A stretch of 64,000 nt of DNA from JBCCXL01 sp039191605 (GTDB lineage: Bacteria; Acidobacteriota; Thermoanaerobaculia; Multivoradales; JAHZIX01): the NCBI GenBank assembly GCA_039191605.1, contig JBCCXL010000010.1, positions 124,001 through 188,000 of the forward strand. Direction: 5' to 3'. Below, piece after piece: positions 7,615 through 17,148 of the stretch (the first letter of the stretch is position 1; every line of letters begins with the position of its first letter). The notes under the pieces were generated by a model, which saw nothing but the letters and a program-made list of their open reading frames with translations, was not told the origin of the DNA and did not search any database. The position numbers and the translations under genes were made by a program.

Positions 7615-8928
7615 ATGACGCTCCCTCCAAGCCGCGCCGCCACCGAGGCGGATCAGCTGCAAAAGCTGCGGCGCCTGCTGGGGGCCCTGATCCCCGACAA
7701 CGCCTTCTATGCTCGCCGACTGCGGGCCGCCGGCCTCGACGGGGAGCTGCCGGATCTCGACACCTTCCGCCGGCGCATGCCTCGCACCACGAAGCAGGAG
7801 CTAGCGGAGGACCAGCGACTCCACCCACCCTACGGCAGCGGTCTCACCTTCCCGCTAGAGAACTACAGCCGCTTCCACCAAACCAGCGGCACCAGCGGCC
7901 AGCCGATGTCGTGGCTCGACACCCCCGAGAGCTGGGCCTGGATGGTGAGCACCTGGCGACGGGTCTTCGAGGCCAGCGGCGTCACTGCCCAAGACCGGGT
8001 GCTCTTCCCCTTTTCCTTCGGCCCCTTCCTCGGCTTCTGGACCGCCTTCGACGCCGCCGAGGACCTCGGCTGCCTGGTGCTGGCGGGCGGAGGGCTGAGC
8101 AGCAGCGCGCGGCTGGAGCTGATCCGCCACCACCGGGTCACGGCCCTCTGCCTCACCCCCACCTACGCTCTACGGCTGGGCGAGGTCGCCGCCGAGTCGG
8201 CCAGCAGTGACGAAGCCACCGGTCAGGAAACCAGCAGTGATGCCCTGGCCTCGGTACGCACGCTAGTGGTCGCTGGAGAGCCCGGCGGCAGCCTCCAGAG
8301 CACCCGCGCCGCCATCGAGAGCCGCTGGCCCGAGGCCAAGGTCTACGATCACCACGGCATGACCGAAGTGGGGCCGGTGAGCTATCCCAACCGACAGCAC
8401 CCGGGCGTACTCCACGTCCTTGAATCCGCCTACTTCGCGGAGGTCCTGGATCCCGACAGCGGACAAGAGGTCGGCCTCGGCGAGGAGGGGGAGCTCACCC
8501 TCACCACCCTCGGCCGAATCGGCTCTCCCCTGCTGCGCTATCGCACCGGGGATCTGGTGAAGCGCTCCGCTAGTTCCGCTGCGGAGCTGGGCAGCACCGA
8601 CCTCGCCCTGGAGGGCGGCATCCTCACCCGGCTGGACGACATGGTGGTGGTGCGGGGAGTCAATCTCTACCCCGCCGCCGTGGAGGAGGTGCTGCGCACC
8701 GATTCGCGGGTGGCGGAATTCCGAGTCGAGCACCGAATCGGCGCCTCCCTGGGGGAGCTTCAGGTGGTGGTGGAACCCACGGAGCAGAACTCCGTCGACT
8801 CGACCCTGGCGTCAGACCTCACCCGAGCGCTGAAGGATCGCTTCCAGCTGCGGATGGACGTCCAGCTGACGCCTCCGGGATCGCTGCCCCGATTTGAGAT
8901 GAAGGCCCGCCGCTGGCGCTCCAGCTAG
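7615..8928 (+). CDS. Phenylacetate-CoA ligase (PaaK)-like adenylate-forming enzyme
   Basis: 437 aa. The P-loop-like motif TSGTSGQP lies near residue 85, the A5-type motif HHGMTEVGPVSYP near 245, and LLRYRTGDLV near 305. The C-terminal lid carries DDMVVVRGVNLYPAAVEE, a PaaK signature, near 345. These enzymes adenylate an aryl or acyl carboxylate and transfer it to CoA or a carrier thiol. It follows the chorismate-lyase-like gene, so a hydroxybenzoate is a natural guess for substrate, but the sequence alone does not prove it. Its last four bases overlap the convergent XRE gene. Confidence 0.85.
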   Translation: MTLPPSRAATEADQLQKLRRLLGALIPDNAFYARRLRAAGLDGELPDLDTFRRRMPRTTKQELAEDQRLHPPYGSGLTFPLENYSRFHQTSGTSGQPMSWLDTPESWAWMVSTWRRVFEASGVTAQDRVLFPFSFGPFLGFWTAFDAAEDLGCLVLAGGGLSSSARLELIRHHRVTALCLTPTYALRLGEVAAESASSDEATGQETSSDALASVRTLVVAGEPGGSLQSTRAAIESRWPEAKVYDHHGMTEVGPVSYPNRQHPGVLHVLESAYFAEVLDPDSGQEVGLGEEGELTLTTLGRIGSPLLRYRTGDLVKRSASSAAELGSTDLALEGGILTRLDDMVVVRGVNLYPAAVEEVLRTDSRVAEFRVEHRIGASLGELQVVVEPTEQNSVDSTLASDLTRALKDRFQLRMDVQLTPPGSLPRFEMKARRWRSS

Positions 8929-9293
8929 CCCTCTTCGCCCTTCTTGCCGCTCTTGAAGGCCATGAAGGCCCGCACTTCGCTCTGATCCTCATTGGAGAGA
9001 GCGTTGAATTGGCGCACGAAGAGCATGTCCTTCGGCGAGAAGAACTCCTCTTCCGCTTCCTGGAAGAACTCCGTCAGGCTGATATCGAACTCCGCCAGAA
9101 TCCGAAACAGGGTGTCCAGGCTGACCCGGTACTCCCCCTTCTCCATTCGCGAGAGGTCAGATTGCTGAATCCCGATTCGCTGCGCCAGGGCCGTCTGGGT
9201 GAGCTTGCGCTCCTTGCGCAATTTGCGAATCTTGCGACCAACCAGCTGCGCCTGGGCGGTGGTGCCGGCAATGAAATCTTGGAGGTTGGGCAT
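8925..9293 (-). CDS. XRE-family helix-turn-helix regulator
   Basis: 122 aa. An HTH_3/Cro-CI domain spans about residues 20-75: IRKLRKERKLTQTALAQRIG, then QQSDLSRMEKGEY as recognition helix and SLDTLFRILAEFDISL. The C-terminal tail (FFSPKDMLFVRQFNAL, about residues 85-120) is short and has no sensing domain. DNA-binding regulator; target unknown. It overlaps the end of the ligase gene tail to tail. It could equally be the antitoxin-type half of a pair, but no toxin-like gene is beside it. Confidence 0.85.
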   Translation of the reverse strand: MPNLQDFIAGTTAQAQLVGRKIRKLRKERKLTQTALAQRIGIQQSDLSRMEKGEYRVSLDTLFRILAEFDISLTEFFQEAEEEFFSPKDMLFVRQFNALSNEDQSEVRAFMAFKSGKKGEEG

Positions 9294-9422
9294 GATGGGC
9301 AGGCTCTCGAGCGGTGGTTCGGGACGAGAAGTAGGCCGTCAGGAGAAGTTCTTTAGGCCTCGACAGAAGTGGGAAGGATCTTTCCCAAGCGTAGAAATGC
9401 TAAAGCGCCATGGGGCATGGGG

Positions 9423-11327
9423 TCAATCCCTCAGCACGACGATCGCCGTGGAAGCTGGCTCGAGCCGCCAGCTCCAGCGACCATCCTCACCGCGGGCGGG
9501 AGCCTCGCCCCCCAGCACGGCGCGCCAGCTAGCCTCCGCTGGCACCAGGGTTCCGGCGTCGAAGAGCACCTCGGCGGGCTCGGAGCCTAGGTTCACCGCG
9601 ATCCAGGCGATCTCCCCGTCCCCCGGCTTGGCGATCACCAGCAGATCCTCCTCCACCAGTAGGGGAAGATGGCCGCCGTGGGAGAGGGAGGGGTGATCCC
9701 GCCGCGCTCCCAGCGCCTCGGCGGTGGCGGAGACCAGACTCTCATCGAGGGCCTCCCAGGGCATCGGCACCCGCCCCGCATCGACGAATCCGCTCTCCGG
9801 CGCGGAGTGGGAGAGCCCGGTCTCGGTGCCGTAGAAGAGCACGATGGGGGCGCTCTGGGCAGCGAGGAAGGAGATCGCCGCCTGAAGTCGGCGGGAATCG
9901 TCGCTCCACGCCATGAAGCGAGCGAGGTCGTGGTTGTCGAGGAAGAAGGTGGGTCGGGCCTGCTCCCCGTAGACCCCCTCGTATCCCTGCAGCCAGGCCG
10001 CTAGGGGCAGCAGGCTGCCGTCCCGGGCAAAGGCGTCGGTGGCGAGAATTTGGAAGGGAAAGTCCAGCAGGCTATCGAATTGGGGGCCGGCCTGGGGCGG
10101 GCTCGACTCCTGCTTGCGGGTCGGCGGCTGCTCGGCGTAGAACTTGGCGATTTCCCGGGCGTTGCCGGGGGCTCCGTCCCCATCCTTCCAGCACTCTCCC
10201 ACCAAGAAGGCTCCCGGAGCGCTCTCTTGCACCTCTGCATAGAGCTCGCTCCAGAAATCGTGGGGCACCCCGCGGACGTAATCCATCCGCAGTCCCTCGG
10301 CGCCGCCCTCTGTCAGCCAGTGAAGGGCGACGTCCTTGAGGAAACGACGGGTGGGCGCGTGATCGAAATTCCAGTAGCGATAGGTGGTCCCCCAACTCTC
10401 CCAGGTCTTCTCCGCCTCCTGACGAGCGCGGGTCGCCCGCGGCTTGATCTCCTCCCCCGGCACCCCGGAATTGGGCACTCCCGAATCACGATCGTAGGAT
10501 ACGTCGGCGTGATTCAGCGGTAGATCCAGGATCACTCCGATCCCCTTCGCCTTCAGCGCCTCCACCACCTGGTGATAGAGAGCCAGGGACGCCGCTTCGT
10601 CCCCGGGCACCGCCACCGCGTCGCCGATGCGGTAGTAGTTGGTGACGTCATAGCCATGGGAGGTGCGGGCGGCAAAGAGCGGGCTCAGCCAGACGCTATC
10701 GACGCCGAGGTCCGCCAGGTAATCCACCTTCTCCAACACCCCCTGGAGGTCTCCCCCCGCATAGTTGGGATGCCTCCAGCCGCTGATCTGGCCATCGTTG
10801 CCGGCGGCGCCGTTGGCGAAGTAGCCCATCATGACGTGGTAAATGGTCCATTGCCGCACCTGCGCCGGCACCGCGGTGAGCCGCGCCGTCGCCCGCTGAC
10901 TGCTGCGCCGACCGGGGAGCTCGACGGTCAGCCGCTCCGCGCTCTGCGGAACGTCGTCGAGCACCACCATCACCCTGCCACTCTCCGCCGGCTGTAGCTC
11001 CACCTGCTGAGCGGTCTCGTCTACCAGGAAGCGGAGCTTCTCCCCATCCCGCTTCTCCAGCCCGCCGACTTCCAGCTGCCAGCGTCCCTGCTCCAGGGGA
11101 ATCACCGAGTGCAGCACCAGGCCCTCCGCCCGCGCTGCCGAGGCCCCCACTGTGCCACCCACTGCGGCCCCCAGGGCGGCGGCGAGGATCATCGTCCACC
11201 CCAGGGCGAGGGTGACCCTGCGAGGCCTCCGTCGATCATCATGGCCCGAGCTCCTGAAGAGTCTCGGTAGCCAGGACGGGAATAGAAGGGGGGTCGATCG
11301 AGAGATCAGCGAAAGCTGCTGCATCAT
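9423..11327 (-). CDS. Secreted GH13 alpha-amylase family glycosidase
   Basis: 634 aa from ATG at 11327, preceded by AAGGA (11335-11339); a longer frame to 11609 has no coding features. Residues about 30-60 form a hydrophobic signal segment ending ASAARA. An N-terminal beta domain follows, then the catalytic barrel: region I-like LPLNHAD, region II LRMDYVRG (nucleophile Asp), region III LVGECW (acid/base Glu) and region IV FLDNHD (Asp). This is the complete GH13 triad. A C-terminal beta domain ends the protein. It probably cleaves alpha-glucans outside the cytoplasm. The divergent neighbour is MalQ, with 252 bases between starts, so the two likely form a starch/maltodextrin pair sharing a control region. 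Confidence 0.9.
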   Translation of the reverse strand: MMQQLSLISRSTPLLFPSWLPRLFRSSGHDDRRRPRRVTLALGWTMILAAALGAAVGGTVGASAARAEGLVLHSVIPLEQGRWQLEVGGLEKRDGEKLRFLVDETAQQVELQPAESGRVMVVLDDVPQSAERLTVELPGRRSSQRATARLTAVPAQVRQWTIYHVMMGYFANGAAGNDGQISGWRHPNYAGGDLQGVLEKVDYLADLGVDSVWLSPLFAARTSHGYDVTNYYRIGDAVAVPGDEAASLALYHQVVEALKAKGIGVILDLPLNHADVSYDRDSGVPNSGVPGEEIKPRATRARQEAEKTWESWGTTYRYWNFDHAPTRRFLKDVALHWLTEGGAEGLRMDYVRGVPHDFWSELYAEVQESAPGAFLVGECWKDGDGAPGNAREIAKFYAEQPPTRKQESSPPQAGPQFDSLLDFPFQILATDAFARDGSLLPLAAWLQGYEGVYGEQARPTFFLDNHDLARFMAWSDDSRRLQAAISFLAAQSAPIVLFYGTETGLSHSAPESGFVDAGRVPMPWEALDESLVSATAEALGARRDHPSLSHGGHLPLLVEEDLLVIAKPGDGEIAWIAVNLGSEPAEVLFDAGTLVPAEASWRAVLGGEAPARGEDGRWSWRLEPASTAIVVLRD

Positions 11328-11579
11328 GGGGAGTCCTTGAAACCTGCATTCTTTGGGCGTGCATCCTAGAGGTGATGTGCAGAGGAGCCGTCTGGAGAAC
11401 CGGGAGAGTTTTTGGAGGACCAGGATCCTGAGAAGTGGTTCCCCACGGAGCAAGAGCTCACGAACCGACGGGCAAAGCGGGCCCGGCGAGGGGAGCTCCA
11501 GCTCTCCATGAACCATCCCTAGGAATCCTTGGCACCGCATTGTACCCAGCGAGTGAGACTGAGGGTAAGATAGCGCCCC

Positions 11580-13115
11580 ATGCGTCGCCGTGCCGGTATT
11601 TTGCTGCATCCTACCGCCCTTCCGGGCCCCTTCGGGGTCGGGGATCTCGGTCCATCCGTCGATCGCTTTTTGGAGTGGGCGCAGGAGGCCGGCTTCGGCT
11701 GTTGGCAGGTGCTTCCGCTAGGGCCACCGGAGGCTTATGAGTCCCCCTACAGCGCCCTCTCCGCCTTTGCCGGCAACCCGCTGCTGATCTCCCCCGAGCG
11801 CCTAGTGGAGCAGAATCTCCTGCGCCCGGAAGATCTCGAGGAGCGCCCGCCGAAGCTGCTCGGAAAAGCCGGTGAAGGACCGGCCTTCGAGGCCGCCCGC
11901 AACTGGAAGCAGGGCCTGCTGCGCACCGCCTTCCACCGCTTCCTCGGAGGAGCCGCCAGCCCTGAGCTGGAGAGAGAGCTGGAGGATCTGGCTCAGCGGC
12001 CGGCCCAGCGCGGCTGGCTGGACGATTGGGCGCTCTTCTGCGCCCTGCGACAGGATCAGCAGCAGCGCGCCTGGTGGGATTGGGGCGAGGGCCTCGCAGA
12101 GCGACAACCGGAGGCCGTGGAGCGCGCTCGGCGTCGGCTGGCGCAGGAAGTCGCCTTCCACCGCTGGGTGCAGCTGATCTTCGCCGAACAGTGGCAGCGG
12201 GTGCGCCGCCGCGCCCGCCGCCGCGACATTCTGCTGCTCGGCGACCTGCCGATCTACGTCGCCTGGAATAGCGCGGAGGTGTGGAGCCAGCGAGACCTCT
12301 TCGAGCTCGACGAGAAGGGCCACCCCACCCAGGTCGCCGGAGTGCCGCCGGACGCCTTCACCAAAGACGGTCAGCTGTGGGGCAATCCCCTCTATCGCTG
12401 GGACCGCATGGCGGAAGACGGCTATCGCTGGTGGATCCGGCGAGTTCGAGCCAGCCTTCATCGATCGGATCTGGTGCGCCTCGACCACTTTCGCGGCTTC
12501 GCCGGTTATTGGGCGGTCCCCGCCGGGGATACCACCGCCCGCGGCGGATCGTGGCAGCCGGGCCCCGGTCGACCGCTCTTCGACGCGCTGGAGAGTGCCC
12601 TCGGCGAGCTACCCCTGATCGCCGAAGACCTCGGCGAGATCACCCCAGACGTGCGGGAGCTGCTGGCAGGCCTGAAGCTGCCGGGGATGAAGATTCTCCA
12701 CTTCGGCTTCGGCGACGACGATAGCGAGCACGCCCCCCACGCCTGCCCGCCCCGCTCGGTGGTATACACCGCCAGCCACGACACCGACACCTCCGTCGGC
12801 TGGTGCCAGGATCTCGACGAAGAGAGCCGCCTGCGCCTGATGGACTACGCTGGCGTCGACGCCCTGGACGAGCCCCACCGCGCGCTCCTGCGGCTAGCCT
12901 ACGGTAGCGCCGCCGAGCTCGCCATCACTCCGGTGCAGGATGTCCTCGGACTCGGCTCCGAAGGGCGCTTCAACACCCCCGGCCAGCCCACCGGAAACTG
13001 GACTTGGCGACTGCGGGAAGGTCTGCTGACCACGGACCTCGCCCAACCCCTCGCCCGCCTGGCGCGCCTCACCGGCCGTAGCGCGGCGGAGGCGGAGCCA
13101 TCCGGCGACGGCTGA
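11580..13115 (+). CDS. malQ: 4-alpha-glucanotransferase (amylomaltase)
   Basis: 511 aa, the usual bacterial MalQ length. GH77 hallmarks are present: RRAGILLHPTALPGPFGVGD at the N-terminus, SPYSALSAFAGNPLLIS, GDLPIYVAWNSAEVW, KDGQLWGNPLYRW, the nucleophile region VRLDHFRGF (about residue 302), the acid/base region LIAEDLGEI (about 348) and YTASHDTDT (about 400). It transfers 4-alpha-glucan segments between maltodextrins in the cytoplasm. Divergent from the secreted amylase, which would supply its substrates. ATG at 11580 lies just after GAGGGTAAGATAGCG, a weak ribosome site. Confidence 0.95.
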   Translation: MRRRAGILLHPTALPGPFGVGDLGPSVDRFLEWAQEAGFGCWQVLPLGPPEAYESPYSALSAFAGNPLLISPERLVEQNLLRPEDLEERPPKLLGKAGEGPAFEAARNWKQGLLRTAFHRFLGGAASPELERELEDLAQRPAQRGWLDDWALFCALRQDQQQRAWWDWGEGLAERQPEAVERARRRLAQEVAFHRWVQLIFAEQWQRVRRRARRRDILLLGDLPIYVAWNSAEVWSQRDLFELDEKGHPTQVAGVPPDAFTKDGQLWGNPLYRWDRMAEDGYRWWIRRVRASLHRSDLVRLDHFRGFAGYWAVPAGDTTARGGSWQPGPGRPLFDALESALGELPLIAEDLGEITPDVRELLAGLKLPGMKILHFGFGDDDSEHAPHACPPRSVVYTASHDTDTSVGWCQDLDEESRLRLMDYAGVDALDEPHRALLRLAYGSAAELAITPVQDVLGLGSEGRFNTPGQPTGNWTWRLREGLLTTDLAQPLARLARLTGRSAAEAEPSGDG

Positions 13116-13211
13116 AGCTCCAGCGGCGCTACCACCAGATACCGCCTCCTGATGGAGCCAGCTTGCTCAGCTGGCCGACCCTAAGGCCGAGCCACGCCCC
13201 AGAACCGAACT

Positions 13212-14462
13212 CTAGAGCCTCGCCAGAATCTCCCGGTACTCCGCTTCGCCCATAGGACGGGGGTTGGAGCTATTGGAGCCATTGGCCACCGCCATGCGGC
13301 AGATCAAATCCTCCCGGCCGGCGGGTACTCCCAGCGAGGAGAAAGGCGGCAGCTCGAGATCCTCCACCAGGGATTCCACCCCCTGGAGGAAGGCCTCCGC
13401 CCGCTCCTCCTCTGAACCTCCGGCAGCAGCCCCCGCCTTGCCCTCCGACGCCCCGACACAATCGGCCAGCGACGCCAGAGTAGAGGTCACAGAATCGCCG
13501 TGGGCTCTCATGGTGGGCGCCAGCAGCAGCGCGTTGGCCAGGCCGTGGGGCACGTCGTAGAGCCCACCGAGACTTTCCGACAGGCAGTGCACGGCGCCGA
13601 CATCCGAGCTGCCGAAGGCGAGTCCGGCGATGGTCGAGGCGTAGAGCAGCCCCTGCCGAGCCTCGCCATCTTCAGCGATATTCGCCGCCCCCTGCCGCAG
13701 CCAGCGGAAGATCCCGGCGATCGCCTCCCGGGCCAGCACGTCCGAAACCGGGTTCGCCAACCGGCCGGTAGTCGCCTCCAGGGCGTGGGTCATGGCGTCC
13801 AGGGCGGTGCTCGCCACCAGCCCCCGGGGCAGGGAGCGCAGCACGTCGGGATCCACCACCGCGGCAGCGGGGAACATTCCGTCCCCCTTGAGGCTGATCT
13901 TCACTCCATCCTGCGGAATCGAGATCACCGAGACCCAAGTGACCTCGGATCCGGTACCGCAGGTGGTGGGCACGGCGACGAAGGGCAGCGAAGCGGTGGC
14001 TACCCGGCCACCGGCAGCGGCCTCCGTCACCGTCCCCCCTCGGGCGGCCAGCAAGGCCACCGCCTTGGCGGCGTCCAGCACGCTGCCGCCCCCCAGCCCC
14101 ACCACCGCCGCCACCCCGGCGCGACGGGCCTGCTCGGTGGCGGCATCGACGGTGTCACCGCGGGGGTTGTTCTCCACTCCGTCAAAGTGCTCCACCCCCC
14201 AGCCGGCGTCCTTCAGGAGCCGCTGGGCGGCGGTGGGCCAAGGGGTCGCGGCAAGGCCACGGTCGTAAACCAGCAGCACGCTGCCGGAAGCCGCGGCCAC
14301 ATCGACCCGGTGCAGGCTGCGGGCGACAGCCTGCTGCAAAATCTGCGGCAGCCGCTCGAAGACCCCGGCGCCGAAATGAACTCGGGTTGGAGACCGAAAG
14401 GGGCCGGAGATGCCGTTGGAGCTGTCTTCGCTCAAGGAAAGATCCCCATCTCCTCGTAACAC
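13212..14462 (-). CDS. Iron-containing alcohol dehydrogenase
   Basis: 416 aa. NAD(P)-binding motif GLGGGSVLDAAKA near residue 120, VPTTCGTGSEVT near 165 and the metal-binding stretches ALDAMTHALEA and HCLSESLGG...HGLANALLL, with His residues spaced as in group III Fe-ADHs. It oxidises alcohols or reduces aldehydes; substrate not evident. The ATG at 14462 lies inside the end of glutamate dehydrogenase (31-base overlap). An alternative TTG at 14435 sits directly on the gdh stop (TTGA). Either way the two genes are translationally linked in one transcript. Confidence 0.88.
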   Translation of the reverse strand: MLRGDGDLSLSEDSSNGISGPFRSPTRVHFGAGVFERLPQILQQAVARSLHRVDVAAASGSVLLVYDRGLAATPWPTAAQRLLKDAGWGVEHFDGVENNPRGDTVDAATEQARRAGVAAVVGLGGGSVLDAAKAVALLAARGGTVTEAAAGGRVATASLPFVAVPTTCGTGSEVTWVSVISIPQDGVKISLKGDGMFPAAAVVDPDVLRSLPRGLVASTALDAMTHALEATTGRLANPVSDVLAREAIAGIFRWLRQGAANIAEDGEARQGLLYASTIAGLAFGSSDVGAVHCLSESLGGLYDVPHGLANALLLAPTMRAHGDSVTSTLASLADCVGASEGKAGAAAGGSEEERAEAFLQGVESLVEDLELPPFSSLGVPAGREDLICRMAVANGSNSSNPRPMGEAEYREILARL

Positions 14463-15859
14463 AGCGCGACCTTCTCGATCGCACAGACGAAGGCCGCGGT
14501 GCGCAGATCCGCCCCGCGCTGCCGGTGCTGGCTCCAGATGCCGTGGATCTGGCGGTAGGCGTCGATCATCGTGTCCTCGAGGCCGGATCGCACCAGCGCC
14601 AGCTCATCCGCTCCGCGGGTCAGAAAGAGCTCCTCGTCAGCGTCGAATTCATGGCCGCTGGCCTTCGTCACCGCGTCCAGCAGGCGCCGATTGGTCTGCT
14701 CGTCAAATCGCCGACCGAGGCGCCCGAAGCGCACGTGGGAGAGGTTCTTGATCCACTCGAAATAAGACACGATCACGCCACCGGCGTTGAGATAGTTGTC
14801 CGGCAGGATCAATACGCCCCGATCGTGCAGCATCTCGCTGGCCTTCGACGTCACCGGACCGTTCGCCGCCTCGGCGATGATCTTGGCGCGAATGCGGGGG
14901 GCGTTGTCCTCGGTGATCTGATTCTCCAGCGCCGCCGGCACCAGGATGTCGCATTCCAGCTCTAGAGCATCGGTGGAGTTCGCGATGGTCTCGGTTCCCG
15001 GGAAGCCGAGAATCGAGCCGTCGGGCCGAGACTGGCGGTACTCCAGCAGCGCCTGCACATCGATGCCCGACTCAGAGTAGATCGCCCCGTTCCACTCCGC
15101 CACCGCGATCAGCTTGGCGCCGCCTTCCTCGGTGAGGAACTTGGCGGCGTAGGAGCCCACGTTACCGAAGCCCTGCACCACCACCCGCTTCCCCTCGAGC
15201 CCCGTCGACAGCCCCAACGCCTCCATGTCGGCGGCGACGTCGCAGGCCTCCCGTACGCCGTAGAACACCCCTCGCCCGGTGGCCTCGGTACGGCCCCGCA
15301 AACCACCCTGAGGCACCGGCTTACCGGTGACGCAGGCCAGGGCGTTGAGCTCCCCGGTGGACATCGTCATGTAGGTGTCTGCGATCCAGGACATCTCCTG
15401 CGCCCCGGTACCGAAGTCCGGCGCCGGCACGTCGAGGCCCGGGCCGATGAAATTCTTCCGCATCAGCTCCACGGTGTAGCGCCGGGTCAGCCGCTGCAGC
15501 TCGTTCTCGCTGTAGTTGCGCCGATCGATCTTGATGCCGCCCTTGGCACCACCGAAGGGCACGTCCACCACCGCACATTTGTAGGACATCAAGGCCGCCA
15601 GGGCCATCACCTCGTCCTGGCTCGCGTTGGGAGCGTAGCGAATGCCTCCCTTGGTCGGCAGCTTGTGCTGACTGTGCTCGACTCTCCACGCCTCGATGGT
15701 CTCGATGCTGCCATCATCTCGCTTCAGCGGAAAGGAGATGTAGTACACCGCGTTGCAGCGCTTGATCTGCTCTAGCAGGTCCTTCGGTTTGTTGATGAAC
15801 TCTGCGGCGCGATCGAAGTTCTTGTTGACCTGGTCGTAGAAGCTGATCTCGTGAACCAT
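14432..15859 (-). CDS. gdhA: Glu/Leu/Phe/Val dehydrogenase (glutamate dehydrogenase)
   Basis: 475 aa. The active-site signature VPFGGAKGGIKID lies near residue 105, with the catalytic Lys. The C-terminal Rossmann domain has VVQGFGNVGSYAAKFL near residue 225. PAPDFGTGAQEM and GVIVSYFEW are also typical. It interconverts glutamate and 2-oxoglutarate plus ammonia. ATG at 15859 is preceded by GGGAG. It is the first gene of a pair with the alcohol dehydrogenase. The assignment to glutamate rather than leucine or valine rests on overall resemblance. Confidence 0.92.
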   Translation of the reverse strand: MVHEISFYDQVNKNFDRAAEFINKPKDLLEQIKRCNAVYYISFPLKRDDGSIETIEAWRVEHSQHKLPTKGGIRYAPNASQDEVMALAALMSYKCAVVDVPFGGAKGGIKIDRRNYSENELQRLTRRYTVELMRKNFIGPGLDVPAPDFGTGAQEMSWIADTYMTMSTGELNALACVTGKPVPQGGLRGRTEATGRGVFYGVREACDVAADMEALGLSTGLEGKRVVVQGFGNVGSYAAKFLTEEGGAKLIAVAEWNGAIYSESGIDVQALLEYRQSRPDGSILGFPGTETIANSTDALELECDILVPAALENQITEDNAPRIRAKIIAEAANGPVTSKASEMLHDRGVLILPDNYLNAGGVIVSYFEWIKNLSHVRFGRLGRRFDEQTNRRLLDAVTKASGHEFDADEELFLTRGADELALVRSGLEDTMIDAYRQIHGIWSQHRQRGADLRTAAFVCAIEKVALCYEEMGIFP

Positions 15860-16305
15860 AGAAGGGCTCCCTCAGCGAGGCACGATCACCGAGCCCCCGA
15901 CGCCTGTTGAGCGACTCGGCGGATCACGGTAAGGGTTCAATGGCGGCAACAACTATGAGGTCATCATACCCCCAAATTTGCAGAGAGAAAGGACTTATCG
16001 AAGCGAAGCCCAAGGCATGATCCTGGACCGTCGTCAAGCTCTCCAGAGATCCACAGGATCTGTGGAAAACTCTGAGGAAAAGCGTCAGAAGGCCAGGCTT
16101 CGCGCGGCTTTCACCACTTTGAACAAAGACTTGTGCAATCTTTCTAAAGCACTCATAACAAAGGGGATAAAATTTTCTCGAGAGACTGACCCTAGAATCC
16201 GACCCCGCCCGGACTCCTTTTCCACAACGTCCGGCTTCCTCGAGGAGCCGCTAACCCCCTAGCGCAGTGAGGTTTAGAGTGAGTTTAGAGTGAGGTTTAG
16301 GGTGC
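15860..16305. other. Intergenic region upstream of gdhA with an AT-rich patch
   Basis: 446 bases. The middle (about 16110-16190) is markedly AT-rich against its surroundings and contains CTTTG-AA-CAAAG (16119-16130 area), so it probably holds the gdhA promoter. A 94-codon open frame on the plus strand (15978-16262) shows no family features and I regard it as spurious. At the right end are degenerate GTGAGGTTTAGA repeats (16267-16301). Confidence 0.5.
16267..16301. repeat. Three degenerate tandem units of GTGAGGTTTAGA
   Basis: Units at 16267, 16279 (one base shorter) and 16290, lying immediately after the stop of the transporter gene on the minus strand. Confidence 0.8.
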
Positions 16306-17148
16306 TTAGAGGGCGGTACCGAGATGATGAAGGGCATAGCCCACGGCGTAGGAGAGGGCCGCGGCTCCGCCCCCCACGGTGAGGGTCTCGAGACCGGAAC
16401 CCACCGGACTCTCCTCCACCAAATGCCCCTTCAAGGCCCCCACGGCAAAGAAGGTGGTGGCGGTAAGAGCGCAGCTCCAGGTGAAGGGATCGATCCCTTG
16501 CCCCACGTCACCGAGGGGCTGGAGCCAAAGCCAGAGATAGGGCAGAAGAGGCATCGCCCCCACCGCGACGAAGGCGAGGAAGGTGGAGGCTCCAGCCCGC
16601 AGGGGATGAGCCGTAGCTTCCGCCAGCCCGAGCTCTTCTCGAAGCATGGTTTCCACCCAGCGTCGGCGATCCGAGGTGATCACCCCTACCACCTCTTCCA
16701 GCACCGGCCCGGTCAAACCTTTGGCGGCGAAGATTTGCCTCACCTCTTCTCTCTCTCCCTCCGGCACTAGATCGATGTGCCGCTCCTCGGTTCGCCGCGC
16801 TCGCTCCCGCTGCTGCGCCTCGGAGCGAGTCCCCAAGTAGTTGGAAACCGCCATGCTGAACCCGTCCGCCAACAGGTTGGCGATGCCCAGGATGATCACC
16901 ACGCTGGACGCCAGCTGAGCGCCGGCGACGCCGGACACGATGGCGAAAGTGGTGACCGCACCGTCGATGGCGCCGTAGACGAAATCCTTGAGATAGCTGA
17001 CTCGGGGGCCCTGGGCCAATCGCTGCCGAATGGCTGCCGCGGTGTGGCTCACCTGGAGGGTTGCCCGCTCGCGCTCTGCCTCAGTCTCCGGTTCAGCGCT
17101 GGCGGCTGCGCGCCGCACCTCGTCGCCGGAGCTACTCTGGGTCGACAT
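16306..17148 (-). CDS. VIT1/CCC1-family transporter
   Basis: 280 aa. The VIT/CCC1 core begins near residue 60: DFVYGAIDGAVTTFAIVSGV, then VVIILGIANLLADGFSMAVSNYLGTRSE, the first two helices with the acidic residues used for cation transport. A cytoplasmic helical segment with an ERE/EEVR pattern follows (about 115-165). Then come three hydrophobic helices (about 180-275). Members export Fe2+ or Mn2+ from the cytosol. The first 50 residues are charged and unrelated. Metal specificity cannot be read from sequence. No iron-responsive element was seen upstream. Confidence 0.85.
   Translation of the reverse strand: MSTQSSSGDEVRRAAASAEPETEAERERATLQVSHTAAAIRQRLAQGPRVSYLKDFVYGAIDGAVTTFAIVSGVAGAQLASSVVIILGIANLLADGFSMAVSNYLGTRSEAQQRERARRTEERHIDLVPEGEREEVRQIFAAKGLTGPVLEEVVGVITSDRRRWVETMLREELGLAEATAHPLRAGASTFLAFVAVGAMPLLPYLWLWLQPLGDVGQGIDPFTWSCALTATTFFAVGALKGHLVEESPVGSGLETLTVGGGAAALSYAVGYALHHLGTAL

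Noticed and set aside
15978..16262. 94-codon ORF ahead of gdhA
   Set aside because: No ribosome site or family features, and it covers the AT-rich probable promoter.
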